A stretch of 64,000 bases of DNA from Poseidonocella sp. HB161398 (GTDB lineage: Bacteria > Pseudomonadota > Alphaproteobacteria > Rhodobacterales > Rhodobacteraceae), in NCBI RefSeq assembly GCF_005870025.1, contig NZ_VATA01000003.1, positions 62,001-126,000 on the forward strand. The letters are read 5' to 3'. The notes below the pieces were generated by a model. That model was given only the letters and a program-made list of their open reading frames with translations, did no database searches and was not told the DNA's origin. Shown piece after piece: positions 11,827 through 21,247 of the stretch (its first letter is position 1; each line of letters starts with the position of its first letter). The position numbers were made by a program, and so were the translations under genes.

Positions 11827-13053
11827 TCAGCCGACTTCGCGCAGTTCCTGCCTTGCGTCCTTCTCGGGGCCGTAGAGATAGGCCCGCGTCAAGGGCACCG
11901 CGTTCTGGTCCCTGGCGAGCTGGAACTGGAACACCGCCTGGCGGCCGTAGCGGAAGGTCATCTCGCAGGCCAGCAGGTAGAACCGCCACATCCGGTAGAA
12001 GCGCTCGTCGAACATCTCCTCGATCTCCGCGCGATGCGCCTGCACCCGCAGAACCCAGTGATGCAGCGTCTCGGCATAGTGGATGCGCAGGATCTCCACG
12101 TCGCAGGGGTAGAGGCCCGAGCGCTCGATATGCGGCACGGTCTCCGACAGCGAGGGCACGTGCCCGCCGGGGAAGATCCGCTTGATGATCCAGGGCGAGA
12201 CCGGGACCGGCATGCCGGTGCGGCCGATCGTGTGGATCAGCGCCACGCCGTCCGGGGCCAGCTTGTCATGGACCTGGGCGAAGTACTCGCCGTATTGCGG
12301 GATGCCGACATGCTCGAACATGCCGACCGAGACGATGCGGTCGAACTGGCTCTCCACCTCGCGGTAGTCCTTCAGCAGGATCCGCACCCGGTCCTCGAGG
12401 CCCGCCGCCTTGACCCGCTCGTTGGCCAGCCGGTGCTGGTCCTCCGAGAGCGTCACGCCGGTCACCCGCGCGCCGTATTCCTTGGCCAGGGTGATCGCCA
12501 TGCCGCCCCAGCCGCAGCCGATATCCAGCACCGACATGCCCGGCTCCAGGCGGAGCTTGCGCGCGATATGGCGTTTCTTCTGCAGCTGCGCCTGTTCCAG
12601 CGTATCGTCGGGATGCTCGAAATAGGCGCAGGAATACTGCCGGTCCTCGTCGAGGAAGAGCCCGTAGAAGTCGTTCGACAGGTCGTAATGATGCGCCACG
12701 TTCGACTTGGCGCGGGTGATGGAGGTGATCTGGCTGAGCCGGCTCATCAGCTTCTCGGGGCGCAGCGCATGCGGCCGCTTGCCCCCGCCATTGAGGTTCT
12801 TCAGCGCCAGCGCCAGGAGCCCGCCGATATCGTCATTCTCGACGGTCAGCGTGCCTTCGGTATAGGCATCGCCAAGCGCCATCTCCGGGTCGGTCACGAA
12901 CTGCCGGAGGCGCGACGGGTCGCTGAGCGTCACGCGGACCGGGGGGATGTCCTTCCGGCCGTAATGGATGGTACTGCCGCAGGGGAGCGTTACCTCGAGC
13001 GCGCCCTCCACGACCAGGCTGCGCAGGAGCCTGTCAAAGAGTTTCTGCCACAT
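11827..13053 (-). CDS. cfa: cyclopropane-fatty-acyl-phospholipid synthase
   Basis: A 408-residue SAM-dependent methyltransferase that adds a methylene bridge to unsaturated phospholipid acyl chains at the membrane. Family blocks: YDLSNDFYGLFLDEDRQYSC, the SAM-binding loop VLDIGCGWGGMAITLA near residue 180, VSVGMFEHVG, and a C-terminal helix region FYLLACEMTFRYGRQAVFQ. A GTG at 13059 could add two residues; ATG 13053 is preferred. Upstream bases 13054-13217 are intergenic and separate it from the flavoprotein gene, which has the same orientation. Confidence 0.92.
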   Translation of the reverse strand: MWQKLFDRLLRSLVVEGALEVTLPCGSTIHYGRKDIPPVRVTLSDPSRLRQFVTDPEMALGDAYTEGTLTVENDDIGGLLALALKNLNGGGKRPHALRPEKLMSRLSQITSITRAKSNVAHHYDLSNDFYGLFLDEDRQYSCAYFEHPDDTLEQAQLQKKRHIARKLRLEPGMSVLDIGCGWGGMAITLAKEYGARVTGVTLSEDQHRLANERVKAAGLEDRVRILLKDYREVESQFDRIVSVGMFEHVGIPQYGEYFAQVHDKLAPDGVALIHTIGRTGMPVPVSPWIIKRIFPGGHVPSLSETVPHIERSGLYPCDVEILRIHYAETLHHWVLRVQAHRAEIEEMFDERFYRMWRFYLLACEMTFRYGRQAVFQFQLARDQNAVPLTRAYLYGPEKDARQELREVG

Positions 13054-13217
13054 CGTCACAAGTCACTTTTCACCTGGTGGATCCGGAAAAGAGACAGAAC
13101 CTCAGGGACAAGGAATGCGGGTCGGAGCGGCCTGCCTCTCATTGGTTAACGCAAAAAGGTTAATACCGGATCCCGGCAAGAAAAGTCACATGAGCGTGAA
13201 ATCGCCGGTTCCGCGCC

Positions 13218-13823
13218 CTACCACATGGTCTGGGCGGCGCGTCCGGGCCATTCGCGGTCGTATTCGGCACCGCCGACCTCGCCTTCGGTGCGCGCGGCCA
13301 GCATCTGCCCGGCGGTGGGCAGGGCGGGGCGGCTCTCCGGGGTTTCCCACAGCGCCGAGCGCATCAGCGCGCGGGCGCACTGGAAGTAGATTTCCGCGAC
13401 CTCGATCACCGCCACGGTGCGCGGCTGGCGCCCGCGGGTCTCGAAGGCGGCGCGCAGGCCCGCATCCGCGGTCAGCCGCGCGCGGCCGTTGATGCGGATC
13501 ACGCTGGTCTCGCCCGGCACCATCAGCATCGCCGAGACCCGGCCGTCGCGGACGATGTTGCGCAGGCTGTCGATGCGGTCATTGCCGCGCCAGTCGGGCA
13601 GGGCGAGGCGGCGCTCGTCGAGGATGCGCAGCACCGGGCCCTCGTCGCCGCGCGGCGAGCCGTCCGTGCCCTCGGGGCCGACCGTGCTGAGCACGCAGAA
13701 CCGCGCCGCCTCGATCCATACCCGGTATTCCGGGGTCATCCGGTCGGCCACCTTCACCAGCGCGGGCGGCTTCGGCGTGCCGTAATGCGCCTCCAGCGCC
13801 GCCTCGGTCTCGATCCACTCCAT
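13218..13823 (-). CDS. pyridoxamine 5'-phosphate oxidase-like FMN flavoprotein (MSMEG_1061 type)
   Basis: A 201-residue split-barrel flavoprotein. It starts MEWIETEAALEAHYGTP and has FCVLSTVGPEGTDGSPRGD near residue 45, the typical FMN-barrel strand of this PPOX-type subfamily, then LPDWRGNDRIDSLRNIV and FETRGRQPRTVAVIEV. The exact substrate is unknown; relatives are general FMN/F420-type oxidoreductases. Its stop directly precedes nothing on its own strand; upstream, the plsC stop codon abuts its ATG, so it is probably the last gene of an ftsE-ftsX-plsC-flavoprotein transcript. Confidence 0.85.
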   Translation of the reverse strand: MEWIETEAALEAHYGTPKPPALVKVADRMTPEYRVWIEAARFCVLSTVGPEGTDGSPRGDEGPVLRILDERRLALPDWRGNDRIDSLRNIVRDGRVSAMLMVPGETSVIRINGRARLTADAGLRAAFETRGRQPRTVAVIEVAEIYFQCARALMRSALWETPESRPALPTAGQMLAARTEGEVGGAEYDREWPGRAAQTMW

Positions 13824-14561
13824 CTATCGCTCCTCCTTGCGGAATCCGGCCTCGGCCATCAGCGCGTGGCTGGCGGTTTCGACCTCGGTCTCGAGCCGGG
13901 CCATGAAGGCGTCGGTGGACAGCCCCGGCGCGATCGGCGGCAGGAACTCCATCACTGCCAGGCCCCGGCTGCGCAGGATGCCGGCCTTCGGCCAGAACAG
14001 CCCGACATTGGTCGCCGCGGGGATGCAGGTCTGCTCGAGCTGCTTGTAGAGCGCGCCGGAGCCGGCCTTGTAGGGCATCTCCGCCCCCGGCGCGACCCGC
14101 GTGCCCTGCGGATAGATGATCAGCTGGCCGGGCTCGGCATGGCCCGCCGCGACGTCCTTCAGCATCTTGGTGATCGCCGCGCCGCGCTTGCCGCGGTCGA
14201 CCGGCACGCAGCCGATCCGCAGCGCGAACCAGCCCAGGACGGGCGCGCGCACGAGCTGCTTCTTCATGATGAATTTCGGCCGCGGCAGCACCGAGCAGAG
14301 CAGGATGATGTCGAAAAAGCTCTGGTGCTTGGCGGCGACCAGGACGCCGCCCTCGGGGACCGGGCCGCGGATCTCCGAGCGCAGGCCGGTGATCCAGCGC
14401 GCGCTCCAGCGGACCCAGCGGCAATAGGTGCGGATGCCCGCGAAGGCGCCGCGCCGGTCGACCAGGGCCCAGGGGGCGAAGGCGATCCCCATCAGCAGCA
14501 TCATCAGGTACATCTGCACGATGAAGACGAGCGAGAGCAGCCATTGCCAGGCATGGACCAT
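13824..14561 (-). CDS. plsC: 1-acyl-sn-glycerol-3-phosphate acyltransferase
   Basis: A 245-residue membrane-associated acyltransferase that converts lysophosphatidic acid to phosphatidic acid. An N-terminal hydrophobic helix (LLSLVFIVQMYLMMLLMGIAF) is followed by the catalytic HX4D motif in AAKHQSFFDIILL near residue 75, the substrate-binding GCVPVDRG segment, and LIIYPQGTRVAPG, where YPQGTR replaces the usual FPEGTR. It starts one base after the ftsX stop and ends exactly at the next gene's start. Coupling of plsC with ftsEX is common in this order and ties phospholipid synthesis to division genes. Confidence 0.92.
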   Translation of the reverse strand: MVHAWQWLLSLVFIVQMYLMMLLMGIAFAPWALVDRRGAFAGIRTYCRWVRWSARWITGLRSEIRGPVPEGGVLVAAKHQSFFDIILLCSVLPRPKFIMKKQLVRAPVLGWFALRIGCVPVDRGKRGAAITKMLKDVAAGHAEPGQLIIYPQGTRVAPGAEMPYKAGSGALYKQLEQTCIPAATNVGLFWPKAGILRSRGLAVMEFLPPIAPGLSTDAFMARLETEVETASHALMAEAGFRKEER

Positions 14562-14562
14562 G

Positions 14563-15447
14563 TCAGGGCCGTCCTTTCAGCATGCGGAGCGCGCTCCGGC
14601 GGGTGGTGGCCCAGGCCACGAGCGCGGCGAGGAGCGGAACCGGCGCCAGCAGCGCCCAGGACGCGCCCGAGGGGCGCAGCGCGGGCAGCCCGGCGGCGCC
14701 GGTGGCGGGGAAGGCGGCCAGGATCGCGGCCGCGGCCAGCGTGCCGATGCAGGCGCCGAGGAAGGCGCGCAGCGTGATCCGCCGGACGAAGGCGCGGGCG
14801 ATCCAGGTGTCGCGCGCGCCGACCAGCCGCAGCACGTCGATCACCTGCGAATTCGCCGAGAGCGCGGCGCGCGCCGCCAGCGCGGTCACCGCCGCCAGCG
14901 TCGCCGCGATCAGCCCCAGTGCCGCGACGGCGAGCCAGCTCATCCGCGCCTGCGCCCGGGCCAGCGGGCCGCGCCAGCGGTCATGGTCGTCGAAGCGCGC
15001 CGAGGGAACCTCGCCCGCCAGCCGCAGCCCCAGCGCCTTCGCGTCGAAGCTCTCGCCCTCGAAGGTCACCTCGATCAGCCGCGGCAGCGGCAGGCTGTCG
15101 AGCGGCAGGTCCTTGCCGAACCAGGGCTCCAGCAGCGCCTGCTGCTCCAGCTCGGGGATCACCCGCGCGGTGGCGATGCCGGGCGTCGTCTGCAGCACCT
15201 GCATCGCGGCCTCGGTATCGGCGTCGCGCGCCTCGCCCGAGGAGGTGATCCGCACCGTCGCGGTGCCCGCGAGCTCGGCCCGCCAGGTCGCGCCCAGATG
15301 GAACAGCATCGCCGCCAGGGCGATGGCGAAGACGGCGAGGAAGGCCATCGAGGCGGTGCCGAGCGCCACCAGCCGCGGCGTCGTCCCCGAGGAGGGGACC
15401 ACGCGCGAGGCGCCGGGATCGCCGCGGAGCATGTCGAAGACACTCAT
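14563..15447 (-). CDS. ftsX: cell division protein FtsX (permease-like component)
   Basis: A 294-residue inner-membrane protein with an N-terminal cytoplasmic tail, a first helix at about residues 27-50 (LVALGTASMAFLAVFAIALAA), a periplasmic domain to about residue 165, and three C-terminal helices. The segment SQVIDVLRLVGARDTWIARAF is the conserved FtsX cytoplasmic loop. With FtsE it forms an ABC-like complex at the septum that in other bacteria controls peptidoglycan hydrolases through the periplasmic domain. Start overlaps the ftsE stop (ATGA). Confidence 0.92.
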   Translation of the reverse strand: MSVFDMLRGDPGASRVVPSSGTTPRLVALGTASMAFLAVFAIALAAMLFHLGATWRAELAGTATVRITSSGEARDADTEAAMQVLQTTPGIATARVIPELEQQALLEPWFGKDLPLDSLPLPRLIEVTFEGESFDAKALGLRLAGEVPSARFDDHDRWRGPLARAQARMSWLAVAALGLIAATLAAVTALAARAALSANSQVIDVLRLVGARDTWIARAFVRRITLRAFLGACIGTLAAAAILAAFPATGAAGLPALRPSGASWALLAPVPLLAALVAWATTRRSALRMLKGRP

Positions 15448-16121
15448 AGCGCGGCTCCCGCCTGGGTCAGCTTGCCGTCCTTCAGCCGCAGCACCCGGGC
15501 ATTGACCAGGGGCTTCGCGGCGCGGATCAGCGCCAGGTCATGGGTCGCCATCAGCACCGGCGTGCCCAGCCGGTTCAGCTCGATCAGGAGCGTCAGCAGC
15601 TTCAGCGACATCTCCCAGTCGAGATTGCCGGTCGGCTCGTCGGCCAGCACCAGCTCGGGCGCGGTCAGCAGCGCGCGGGCCAGCGCGGCGCGCTGGCGCT
15701 CGCCCCCCGACAGCGTCGGCGGCAGCGCCGTGCGGTGCTCGCCCAGCCCGACCCAGGCCATCAGGTCCGCCGCCTGGGCGCGCATCTCGGGATCGACCGG
15801 GCCGCGCACCGTGAAGGGGAGGACGATGTTCTCCTCCAGCGGCAGGTGGTCGAGGAACTGGGTGTCCTGGTAGACGATTCCCATGCGCCGCCGCGCGCTG
15901 GCGCGGGTGTCGCTGCTCATCTCGGCAAGCGGGCGGCCAAACAGCCGCACCTCGCCCCTGGCCGGGGCCTGCGCCCCCGAGCACAGCCTTAGTAGTGTTG
16001 TCTTGCCAGCGCCGGAAGGTCCTGTAAGGAAGAAGAAATCCCCGGGCTGCAGGGAAAAGGTGACGTCATCGAGCACCACGCGCCCGCCAAATGCCACCGT
16101 CACCTGTGAGAGGTCGATCAC
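15444..16121 (-). CDS. ftsE: cell division ATP-binding protein FtsE
   Basis: A 225-residue ABC ATPase. Walker A GPSGAGKTTLLRLC near residue 36, signature LSGGERQRAALARAL near 140, Walker B LVLADEPTGNLDW near 160, switch ATHDLAL. It begins MIDLSQVTVAFGGRVVLDDV. Its neighbour ftsX and coupled start identify it as FtsE rather than another ATPase. Divergent from the zinc-ribbon gene, with about 100 bases between them that must hold both promoters. Confidence 0.94.
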   Translation of the reverse strand: MIDLSQVTVAFGGRVVLDDVTFSLQPGDFFFLTGPSGAGKTTLLRLCSGAQAPARGEVRLFGRPLAEMSSDTRASARRRMGIVYQDTQFLDHLPLEENIVLPFTVRGPVDPEMRAQAADLMAWVGLGEHRTALPPTLSGGERQRAALARALLTAPELVLADEPTGNLDWEMSLKLLTLLIELNRLGTPVLMATHDLALIRAAKPLVNARVLRLKDGKLTQAGAAL

Positions 16122-16224
16122 TCGTACTGCCCCTTTGGTTGCGGCCCCCTTCTTGCCTCAGCGGCCCGGGCATGGCAACGGGCTACGCTTGGCGCCGGTG
16201 GGCGAAATTGCTAGAGGTGAAGGC

Positions 16225-17298
16225 ATGCAGCAGGGAGAGCACGCAAAGGTGATCCGGATCATCTGCCCAGCCTGCCAGGCGGCCTATGACGTGCCGCAGG
16301 CAGCCATCGCCGCAGGGGGACGGGATGTCCAGTGCTCGGCCTGCGGGCACAACTGGTTCCAGCTCTGGCTGCCCGACCGGCCTGCCGCCGGGGCGGAGCC
16401 CGCGCCCGCACCGCCCGCAGCCTCGGCCAGGGAGAGCGCACCGGTTCCTGCGCCGCCCGTAGACCCTGCCGAAATGGCGGAAGACGGGCCGCCGCTGCCA
16501 TCCGTTTTGGCCGGCCGCGCGCGTCGCGCGGCGCCGCCCGCCGCGCCGCCGCCGCCGATGCCCGCCATCGACGAGGAGCCCGAGCTGGACCTGCCGCTGC
16601 CGCCGCGGCGCAGGCTCGATCCCGACGTGCTGGCGGTGCTGAAGGCCGAGGCCGAGACCGAGACCCGCGCGCGCCGCCGCGAAGCAGAGGGCATGCCCTG
16701 GGCGATCGAGGCGGTGCCGCAGCCGCAGGCCCGGCCGCGGCGCAGCCCCAGCGAGGTGCGCGACCGCCTGTCCCGGCTGCAGGAGGCCGAGCGCGGCAGC
16801 GAGGCGGGCATCCGCTGGCGGCCGAGCGGCGAGAACCCGGGCAACGAGCCCGATCCGGAGGTCGAGGCGCCGCTGGTCCCGCCGCAGGGCGGGTTCCGGC
16901 CGATGCCGCCGCTGTCGGACAATGCGCCCGCGCCCGATCTGAGCAGCCTCCTGCAGGACCGCGCCGATATCGCCCCCGATCCGGTGCTGCCCGATCCCGC
17001 GCCGCAGCCGGGCGAGATCCGCAGCGGCCTGCCGGTGCTCAGCCGCTCGCGCGCGCTGACCCGCGCCGAGGTGCAGGCGGCCGAGCTGCGCCGCGGCTTC
17101 CGCATCGGGTTCTTCGTGCCGGTGGCGCTGGCGGCGGTGCTGCTCGCGCTCTATCTCGCGGCGCCCTGGGCGGCGGGGCGCATGCCCGCCGCGGCGCCGT
17201 TCCTGGAACGGATCGCCGCCCATGGCGACGTGGTGCAGGAAAGGCTGGCCGGCGCCATTCTCGGCGTCTTCGGCCAGGAGGGGCCCGACGGGTCCTAG
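16225..17298 (+). CDS. zinc-ribbon (MJ0042-type) single-pass membrane protein
   Basis: A 357-residue protein. The N-terminus has a zinc finger with two CxxC pairs, ICPACQAAYDVP and CSACGHNWFQLW, matching the MJ0042/zinc-ribbon 5 family. The centre (about residues 45-290) is proline-, alanine- and acid-rich and probably disordered, with a charged stretch around residues 130-210. One transmembrane helix lies at about residues 292-315 (GFFVPVALAAVLLALYLAA). Function unknown; homologues sit next to ftsEX in related genomes, suggesting an envelope role. ATG 16225 has AGGTGA upstream; GTG 16249, with GGGAGA upstream, is a possible alternative start. Confidence 0.78.
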   Translation: MQQGEHAKVIRIICPACQAAYDVPQAAIAAGGRDVQCSACGHNWFQLWLPDRPAAGAEPAPAPPAASARESAPVPAPPVDPAEMAEDGPPLPSVLAGRARRAAPPAAPPPPMPAIDEEPELDLPLPPRRRLDPDVLAVLKAEAETETRARRREAEGMPWAIEAVPQPQARPRRSPSEVRDRLSRLQEAERGSEAGIRWRPSGENPGNEPDPEVEAPLVPPQGGFRPMPPLSDNAPAPDLSSLLQDRADIAPDPVLPDPAPQPGEIRSGLPVLSRSRALTRAEVQAAELRRGFRIGFFVPVALAAVLLALYLAAPWAAGRMPAAAPFLERIAAHGDVVQERLAGAILGVFGQEGPDGS

Positions 17299-17509
17299 AC
17301 GGCTGCTGGAATGGGCGCCAGGGCGGCATCGTGCGGGACATCGGTCCGCAGTTAGTCAGGACGGCTCCCCGAAGCGGGCATGCCTGGCCGCCCTCGGGAC
17401 CATGTCCCCGGTCCTGCCGCCAAGCTCCGCGGCCGTGCAGACTTTCCAGCACCCTGCCGGACGGCCCCGCCCGCTGAGCCGCTCGGGCGGCAGGCGGGCC
17501 GGGTGCGGC

Positions 17510-18520
17510 TCAGCCGCGGTCGCGGCCCGGCGTGAAATGGCTGGGGATGAAGGAGCTCGGCTCGGGCAGGGAGATGCGGCCCATCTCCAGGAACTTCTTG
17601 CGCCGCTCGGCGACCAGCGCCTTGCGGTCGAGCCCGGCTAGCCCGGCCAGCATCTCGGTGATCGCGGCGCCGACATTCTCCATGGTCTTGCCCGGATCGC
17701 GCTGCGCGCCGCCCAGCGGCTCGGCGATCACCTTGTCGACCACCCCGAGCTGCAGCAGATCCTGCGCGGTCAGGCGCAGCGCCTCGGCCGCCTCGCGCAT
17801 CTTGCCGGCATCCTTCCACAGGATCGAGGCGCAGCCCTCGGGCGAGATCACCGAATAGACCGAATGCTCCAGCATCGCGACGCGGTTGCCCGCGGCGATG
17901 CCCACCGCGCCGCCCGAGCCGCCTTCGCCGATCACGACCGACACCAGCGGCACGCCGATCGACAGGCATTTCTCGGTCGCGCGCGCGATCGCCTCGGACT
18001 GGCCGCGCTCTTCCGCGCCCTTGCCGGGATAGGCGCCGGGCGTGTCGACCAGCGTCACCACCGGCAGGTTGAACCGGTCGGCCATGTCCATCAGCCGGAC
18101 CGCCTTGCGGTAGCCCTCGGGCCGCGCCATGCCGAAATTCCGGTCGAGGCGGCTCGCCGTGTCATGGCCCTTTTCATGGCCCAGCACGACGACGGGGCGG
18201 TCGTTGAACCGCGCCAGACCGCCCATCACCGCGGCGTCGTCGGAGAAGCCGCGATCGCCGGCCAGCGGCGTGAACTCGGTGAAGAGCGCGCTGATGTAGT
18301 CCTTGCAATGCGGACGGCTGGGATGGCGCGCCACCTGGCATTTCCGCCAGGGCGAGAGATCCTTGTAGAGCGAGACGAGCAGCGCGCGCGCCTTCTGGTC
18401 GAGCGCCTCGGCCTCGCGCTCAACCTCGATCTCTTCCGAGCCCCGCGCCAGCGCGCGCAGCTCCTCCGCCTTGCCTTCGATCTCGGCCAGGGGTTTTTCG
18501 AAATCGAGATAGCTCTGCAT
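17510..18520 (-). CDS. accA: acetyl-CoA carboxylase carboxyltransferase subunit alpha
   Basis: A 336-residue subunit that, with AccD, transfers the carboxyl group from biotin to acetyl-CoA in the first step of fatty acid synthesis. Starts [17 protein letters not shown], the standard N-terminus. Family blocks: [51 protein letters not shown] and [16 protein letters not shown] (oxyanion-binding glycines), [13 protein letters not shown]. It is slightly longer than the usual 317-320 residues because of a C-terminal tail ([18 protein letters not shown]). Stands alone; about 210 bases without a gene lie downstream. Confidence 0.96.
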   Translation of the reverse strand: MQSYLDFEKPLAEIEGKAEELRALARGSEEIEVEREAEALDQKARALLVSLYKDLSPWRKCQVARHPSRPHCKDYISALFTEFTPLAGDRGFSDDAAVMGGLARFNDRPVVVLGHEKGHDTASRLDRNFGMARPEGYRKAVRLMDMADRFNLPVVTLVDTPGAYPGKGAEERGQSEAIARATEKCLSIGVPLVSVVIGEGGSGGAVGIAAGNRVAMLEHSVYSVISPEGCASILWKDAGKMREAAEALRLTAQDLLQLGVVDKVIAEPLGGAQRDPGKTMENVGAAITEMLAGLAGLDRKALVAERRKKFLEMGRISLPEPSSFIPSHFTPGRDRG

Positions 18521-18757
18521 CCGTGACGCTCCGTCTGTTCCGGTGGGCTATATGGAGCCGGATGCCGGGAAACGCAACTCGCCTGAGCAGGGGCGGGTGC
18601 CGCGAAAATCGTGCAGCTGCAGCATTTCCGGGCAGGAGGGCGCGGGCCGGGCCGCATCTACCGTGCCAGTCCCGCCCCGGCAGCCGGGCGGATTTGCCGT
18701 GCCCGCGCGCCGGGCGGTACGGTCTCTGCCGGGAATGACACGACCGGAGGCCAGGAC

Positions 18758-19228
18758 ATGCATGACGTCACCATCAGCGAGCTGCCGCCGAAGCGCGTCG
18801 CCGCGCTGCGCCACCGGGGCGACTATGCCGAGATCGGCGCAACCTTCGAGAGAGTCCGCCGGATCTTCGACGCCCGCGGGCTCTGGGCGCCGGGGCAGGC
18901 GATGATCGCGCTCTATCATGACGACCCGGCCGGGGTGCCCCTGAGCGAGCTTTCCGGCCATGCCGGGGTGATGGTCGGCGCGGAGGCGCTGATCCACGAG
19001 CTCTTCGACACGGTGGTGGTCAAGGGCGGCCGCCATGCGGTGCTGCGCCACGAGGGATCCTACCAGGGGCTGCCCGGGGCCTGCCGCTACCTGCGCGAGA
19101 CCTGGCCGGGCGAGGCGGGCGAGACGCCCGATGCCGATGTGCCGCTGCAGGAGATCTACCTGCGCCCGCCCGAGGATCCGCAGGGCGCGCTGACCGAGAT
19201 CCACATGGCGCTGAAGCCTCAGGCCTGA
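18758..19228 (+). CDS. GyrI-like small-molecule-binding domain protein
   Basis: A 156-residue protein made only of the GyrI-like (SbmC/effector-binding) fold. It has VTISELPPKRVAALRHRGDY at the start, the typical first strand, then IALYHDDP and the terminal block DVPLQEIYLRPPEDP. Family members bind small hydrophobic compounds or inhibit DNA gyrase; some are the ligand domain of AraC-type regulators, but no DNA-binding domain is attached here. The ATG at 18758 has a strong GGAGG 7 bases upstream. The 3' end overlaps by 10 bases the end of a decayed gene on the other strand. Confidence 0.75.
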   Translation: MHDVTISELPPKRVAALRHRGDYAEIGATFERVRRIFDARGLWAPGQAMIALYHDDPAGVPLSELSGHAGVMVGAEALIHELFDTVVVKGGRHAVLRHEGSYQGLPGACRYLRETWPGEAGETPDADVPLQEIYLRPPEDPQGALTEIHMALKPQA

Positions 19229-19990
19229 GCGGCCTGGGCAGCATTCTTCTGCAGCCCGATCCGGGCCAGCGCATGGGTGGCGGGGCCGCGGATGCCCTTC
19301 ATCGGATCGTCGGGCCGGTCGTCCTGGACATGGGGATTGGCGCAGGGCGCCTCGATCGCAGCCTGGCCCGCGCGCAGCGCCGCGGCATCGATGCGCGGCG
19401 GATCGCTGTGGCGGATCGCGGCGATCAGGATGCGGTGCGCCGCCGAGGCCAGCGTCCAGACCGTGTGGTAGCGCAGCCCCTCGAGATCGGGCGAGGCGGC
19501 GATCCGGCCGATGGCGGCGGCGAGATCGGGGAAGGTCGCCGGGTCGCGCCGGCATAGACATCCGCCGCCTTTGGACCCGGGCGCAGCCCCTCGAGCACCT
19601 GCGACAGGTCCCGGTCACCGTCTTCAGCTCCCGGCGCGTGCTTTCCAGCGCGGCCACCGGCGCATGCGGGTCATAGGCGGAATAAGTACGCTGAGCCGGG
19701 CGTTCTCCGCCCCGACCTGATCGAGCGCGGCATCGATCTCGTGCAGGTCCTGCTCCCCCGGCGCAGCGTCATCTCCAGCGGGCCGATCTTCACGCTGTCG
19801 ACATGGCGCGACAGGCCGGCCAGTCAGCCCGGACGCATCGCGGCAAGCACGGTCCAGGCCGGGATGCCGTCGAGAAAGAGCTTCGGGTACTGGAAGACCG
19901 GAACATTCTGCTTGCGGAACCTCCCCTGTCCGGCATGCCCGGTGCAGGGCCAGCCGCAGTCAGGCGGAGCGTTCCGGAATATCGCGGGCC
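19219..19990 (-). pseudogene. multiply frameshifted pseudogene, family not recognised
   Basis: Reading the minus strand, protein-like sequence jumps between frames several times. The C-terminal piece, ending at the TGA at 19219-19221, is coherent for about 110 residues (GLRYHTVWTLASAAHRILI, then RIGLQKNAAQAAQA). Upstream pieces in other frames are DLSQVLEGLRPGPKAADVYA, SAYDPHAPVAALESTRRELK, EQDLHEIDAALDQVGAENAR and HVDSVKIGPLEMTLR, the last preceded by an in-frame TGA. At least three frameshifts and one stop are needed to join them. Sequencing error is possible but flanking genes are intact. I do not recognise the family. Confidence 0.6.
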
Positions 19991-20030
19991 GCGCGCAGCC
20001 TCCCAACATCGCGCGGCCCGGGGCGCTGGC

Positions 20031-20990
20031 TCAGCTGCTTGCGATCAGCTCGGCCTGCGCCACGATGACTTCGGCCTGCTTGATCGACGCGATGTCGACC
20101 AGCCGGCCCTTGTAGACGGTGGCCCCGAGACCCTCGGCCTTGGCCTTCTCCATGGCGGCGAGGATCTCGCGCGCTTCCGAGACGGCCTCTTCGGAGGGGG
20201 TGAAGACCTCGTTGGCGATGGCGACCTGCTTGGGGTGGATCGCCCATTTGCCGACCATGCCCAGCGTCGCCGAGCGGCGCGCCTGGGCGCGGAAGCCCTC
20301 GTCGTCGGAGAAATCGCCGAACGGGCCGTCGACCGGCAGCACGCCATGGGTGCGGCAGGCGGCGACGATCGCAGCCTGGGCCCAGTGCCAGGGGTCGGAC
20401 CAGTATTTCGCGCCCTCGCGGATCATGTAGTAGTTTTCCTGCGTCCCGCCGATGCCGGTGGTCTGCATCCCCATCGAGGCGGCGAAATCCGCGGCGCCGA
20501 GGCTCATCGCCTCCATCCGGGGGGAGGCGGCGGCGATCTCCTCGACATGGGCGATGCCGGCCGCGGATTCGATGATGACCTCGAACTTGATCGGCTTCGC
20601 GCGGCCCTTGGCGCGCTCCACGGCGGTGACCAGCGCGTCGACGGCATAGATGTCGCCCGCGCAGCCGACCTTTGGGATCATGATCTGGTCGATCCGGTCG
20701 GAGGCCTGCTCCAGCAGGTCGACCACGTCGCGGTACCAGTAGGGCGTGTCGAGCCCGTTGATCCGCACCGACAGGGTCTTCTTGCCCCAGTCGATGTCGC
20801 CGATCGCCTGGATGATGTTCCTGCGCGCCTCGGGCTTGTCGTCGGGCGCGACCGAATCCTCGAGATCGAGATTGATAACGTCTGCCGCGGAGCCCGCCAT
20901 CTTCTCGAAGATCGCCGGGCGGGAGCCCGGGCCGAAAAGCTGGCAGCGGTTGGGACGGGCAGGGGCCGCGGGCTGGATGCGGAAACTCAT
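20031..20990 (-). CDS. mcl1: L-malyl-CoA/beta-methylmalyl-CoA lyase
   Basis: A 319-residue HpcH/HpaI aldolase of the citrate-lyase beta family. It starts MSFRIQPAAPARPNRCQLFG and continues almost as in Rhodobacter Mcl1: MAGSAADVINLDLEDSVAPD (the conserved acidic metal-binding region), RINGLDTPYWYRDVV, MIPKVGCAGDIYAVDAL, EVIIESAAGIAHVEEIAA, GMVGKWAIHPKQVAIANEVF. It cleaves beta-methylmalyl-CoA and L-malyl-CoA to glyoxylate plus an acyl-CoA in the ethylmalonyl-CoA pathway of acetate assimilation. ATG 20990 matches the known N-terminus. No other pathway gene is adjacent. Confidence 0.96.
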   Translation of the reverse strand: MSFRIQPAAPARPNRCQLFGPGSRPAIFEKMAGSAADVINLDLEDSVAPDDKPEARRNIIQAIGDIDWGKKTLSVRINGLDTPYWYRDVVDLLEQASDRIDQIMIPKVGCAGDIYAVDALVTAVERAKGRAKPIKFEVIIESAAGIAHVEEIAAASPRMEAMSLGAADFAASMGMQTTGIGGTQENYYMIREGAKYWSDPWHWAQAAIVAACRTHGVLPVDGPFGDFSDDEGFRAQARRSATLGMVGKWAIHPKQVAIANEVFTPSEEAVSEAREILAAMEKAKAEGLGATVYKGRLVDIASIKQAEVIVAQAELIASS

Positions 20991-21247
20991 TCGGGCCTCG
21001 TGGTCATATTGTTGCAAATCCGGTCCACGGCTGGTTATATCCTTGCGCTCTCATCTGCAAGCCGGAATTTCGCAGGTGCGGCGCAAGGTGTCGCAGCTGC
21101 GGCAGGAGATGCCGGAACTTGCCGGAAAAACGGCAGGATACGCCGGAAATACGTCCACTTGGGCGGTTCCATCAGGCCAGGTTAGGGTTCATCTTGAAAC
21201 CCGGAGGCGGTGGCGCATGATTGCCGCCATAGCGACTGACGGAGTGC

